Below, one piece after another: positions 6,139 to 6,502 of a stretch of DNA of 6,502 nt (position 1 is its first letter; every line of letters starts with the position of its first letter). The stretch lies in contig JAQCKL010000264.1 of the NCBI GenBank assembly GCA_027592485.1, forward strand, positions 1-6,502, written 5' to 3'. This DNA is from Cyanobacteriota bacterium. GTDB lineage: Bacteria; Cyanobacteriota; Cyanobacteriia; Phormidesmidales; Phormidesmidaceae. The translations under genes were made by a program, and so were the position numbers. The notes below the pieces were generated by a model. The model saw only the letters and a program-made list of their open reading frames with translations, ran no database searches and had not been told where the DNA came from.

Positions 6139-6272
6139 CTCCCTAACAGTCTACACAGATTACCCCTAAAGTCACACTAGTCTCTCAATCAGCGGTCATT
6201 TTCATGGCACCTCGACAGGTGATAACAACCTTGCCGAAACGGTTACACTAGCTCTGACAACCGCCTCCAGAG

Positions 6273-6502
6273 ATGCCCATGGGCAGCGCGATCGCTCAAC
6301 AAATCACCCAACTCCGCCAGCAACTGCAACGGGCCAGCTATGCCTACCATGTCCTCGATCGCCCCATCCTCGAAGACGAAATCTACGATCGCCTCTATCG
6401 CCAGCTCCAAGACCTAGAAGCAGCCCACCCGAAGCTGATTACCCCCGATAGCCCCACCCAGCGCGTCGGTGAACGTCCGGCCCAGCAATTCACCTCCGTC
6501 CG
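6273..6502 (+). CDS. ligA: NAD-dependent DNA ligase, N-terminal part (cut by window edge)
   Basis: The first 76 codons of LigA are present. The enzyme seals nicks in double-stranded DNA using NAD+ and acts in replication and repair. The visible part is domain Ia plus the start of the adenylation domain. It has the LigA signature YAYHVLDRPILEDEIYDRLY, with the conserved Y, H, D, Y and D residues that bind the NMN half of NAD+, followed by LEAAHPKLITPDSPTQRVG. The adenylated lysine (KxDG motif) lies beyond the right edge. An in-frame TGA at 6255-6257 limits the start to the ATG at 6273 or the one at 6279. The latter (MGSAIAQQ...) gives a more usual N-terminus length, but neither has a clear Shine-Dalgarno motif. 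It is transcribed away from the polysaccharide genes and marks the locus border. Confidence 0.95.
   Translation, partial: MPMGSAIAQQITQLRQQLQRASYAYHVLDRPILEDEIYDRLYRQLQDLEAAHPKLITPDSPTQRVGERPAQQFTSV
6288..6295. repeat. HIP1 palindrome GCGATCGC
   Basis: Exact HIP1 octamer near the 5' end of ligA. Confidence 0.9.

Larger units (their letters stand above)
5774..6272. other. Non-coding gap between the divergent Wzc-like gene and ligA
   Basis: These 499 bases separate two divergent genes and must hold both sets of promoters. I see no gene with a credible start and ribosome site. Visible structures are an 8-bp inverted repeat (5919-5952), a HIP1 site (6078-6085) and an HLR1-like direct repeat (6121-6138). 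I could not find a -35/-10 pair with normal spacing on either strand. The length is more than two simple promoters need, so a regulator site, a long 5' leader or a small RNA is possible. Confidence 0.6.

Noticed and set aside
6097..6180. 27-codon ORF (MIAVSSAPSVNLRKLPNS...) ahead of ligA
   Set aside because: No ribosome site and no recognisable motif. It runs through the HLR1-like repeat, so a non-coding role for these bases is simpler.
6244..6249. TACACT as a -10 box for ligA
   Set aside because: No -35-like hexamer lies 16-19 bases upstream, and a single hexamer is not enough to call a promoter.
1..6502. CRISPR array, tRNA/rRNA genes, transposase or insertion sequence
   Set aside because: I saw no regularly spaced repeats, no cloverleaf-like sequence with tRNA invariant boxes, and no transposase motif on either strand.

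Overview
The window looks like chromosomal DNA of a cyanobacterium. Five copies of the palindrome GCGATCGC (HIP1, a repeat over-represented in many cyanobacterial genomes) occur at 1554, 2311, 3061, 6078 and 6288, and the encoded protein families fit. I cannot name the species. Most of the window is part of an exopolysaccharide or capsule locus of the Wzx/Wzy type. It ends on the right at an unrelated housekeeping gene, the NAD-dependent DNA ligase ligA.

Layout from left to right: (1) bases 5-235 hold what looks like the C-terminal end of a sulfotransferase-like protein, with an in-frame stop at the left edge, and it finishes inside a perfect 12-bp inverted repeat. (2) 366-1646 (+) is a multi-membrane-span O-antigen polymerase/ligase-family protein (Wzy/ExoQ-like), in clearly AT-richer DNA. 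(3) 1651-2841 (-) is a membrane-bound family 2 glycosyltransferase with D/DxD/ED/QxxRW motifs. (4) 2887-3456 (-) is a left-handed beta-helix O-acetyltransferase of the serine-acetyltransferase-like type. One missing base near 2995-2998 throws it out of frame. The correct C-terminus continues in the next frame to 2852, only 10 bases before the glycosyltransferase start. (5) 3536-5773 (-) is a full-length Wzc-like co-polymerase/BY-kinase. (6) 5774-6272 is a non-coding gap of about 500 bases between the divergent wzc-like gene and ligA. It holds a direct repeat resembling the RpaB-binding HLR1 site and an 8-bp inverted repeat. (7) 6273-6502 (+) is the start of ligA, running off the right edge.

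The three minus-strand genes run in one direction (kinase/co-polymerase, then acetyltransferase, then glycosyltransferase) and probably form an operon. The glycosyltransferase would build or extend the repeat unit, the acetyltransferase would decorate it, the convergent Wzy-like protein would polymerise it, and the Wzc-like protein would control chain length and export. A sulfotransferase remnant next door suggests the polymer is, or once was, sulfated. No flippase, outer-membrane export channel or initiating sugar-phosphate transferase lies in this window.

I found no convincing wholly new system. The strongest observations are the frameshifted acetyltransferase, the kinase lacking the usual C-terminal tyrosine cluster, and several unexplained inverted or direct repeats.
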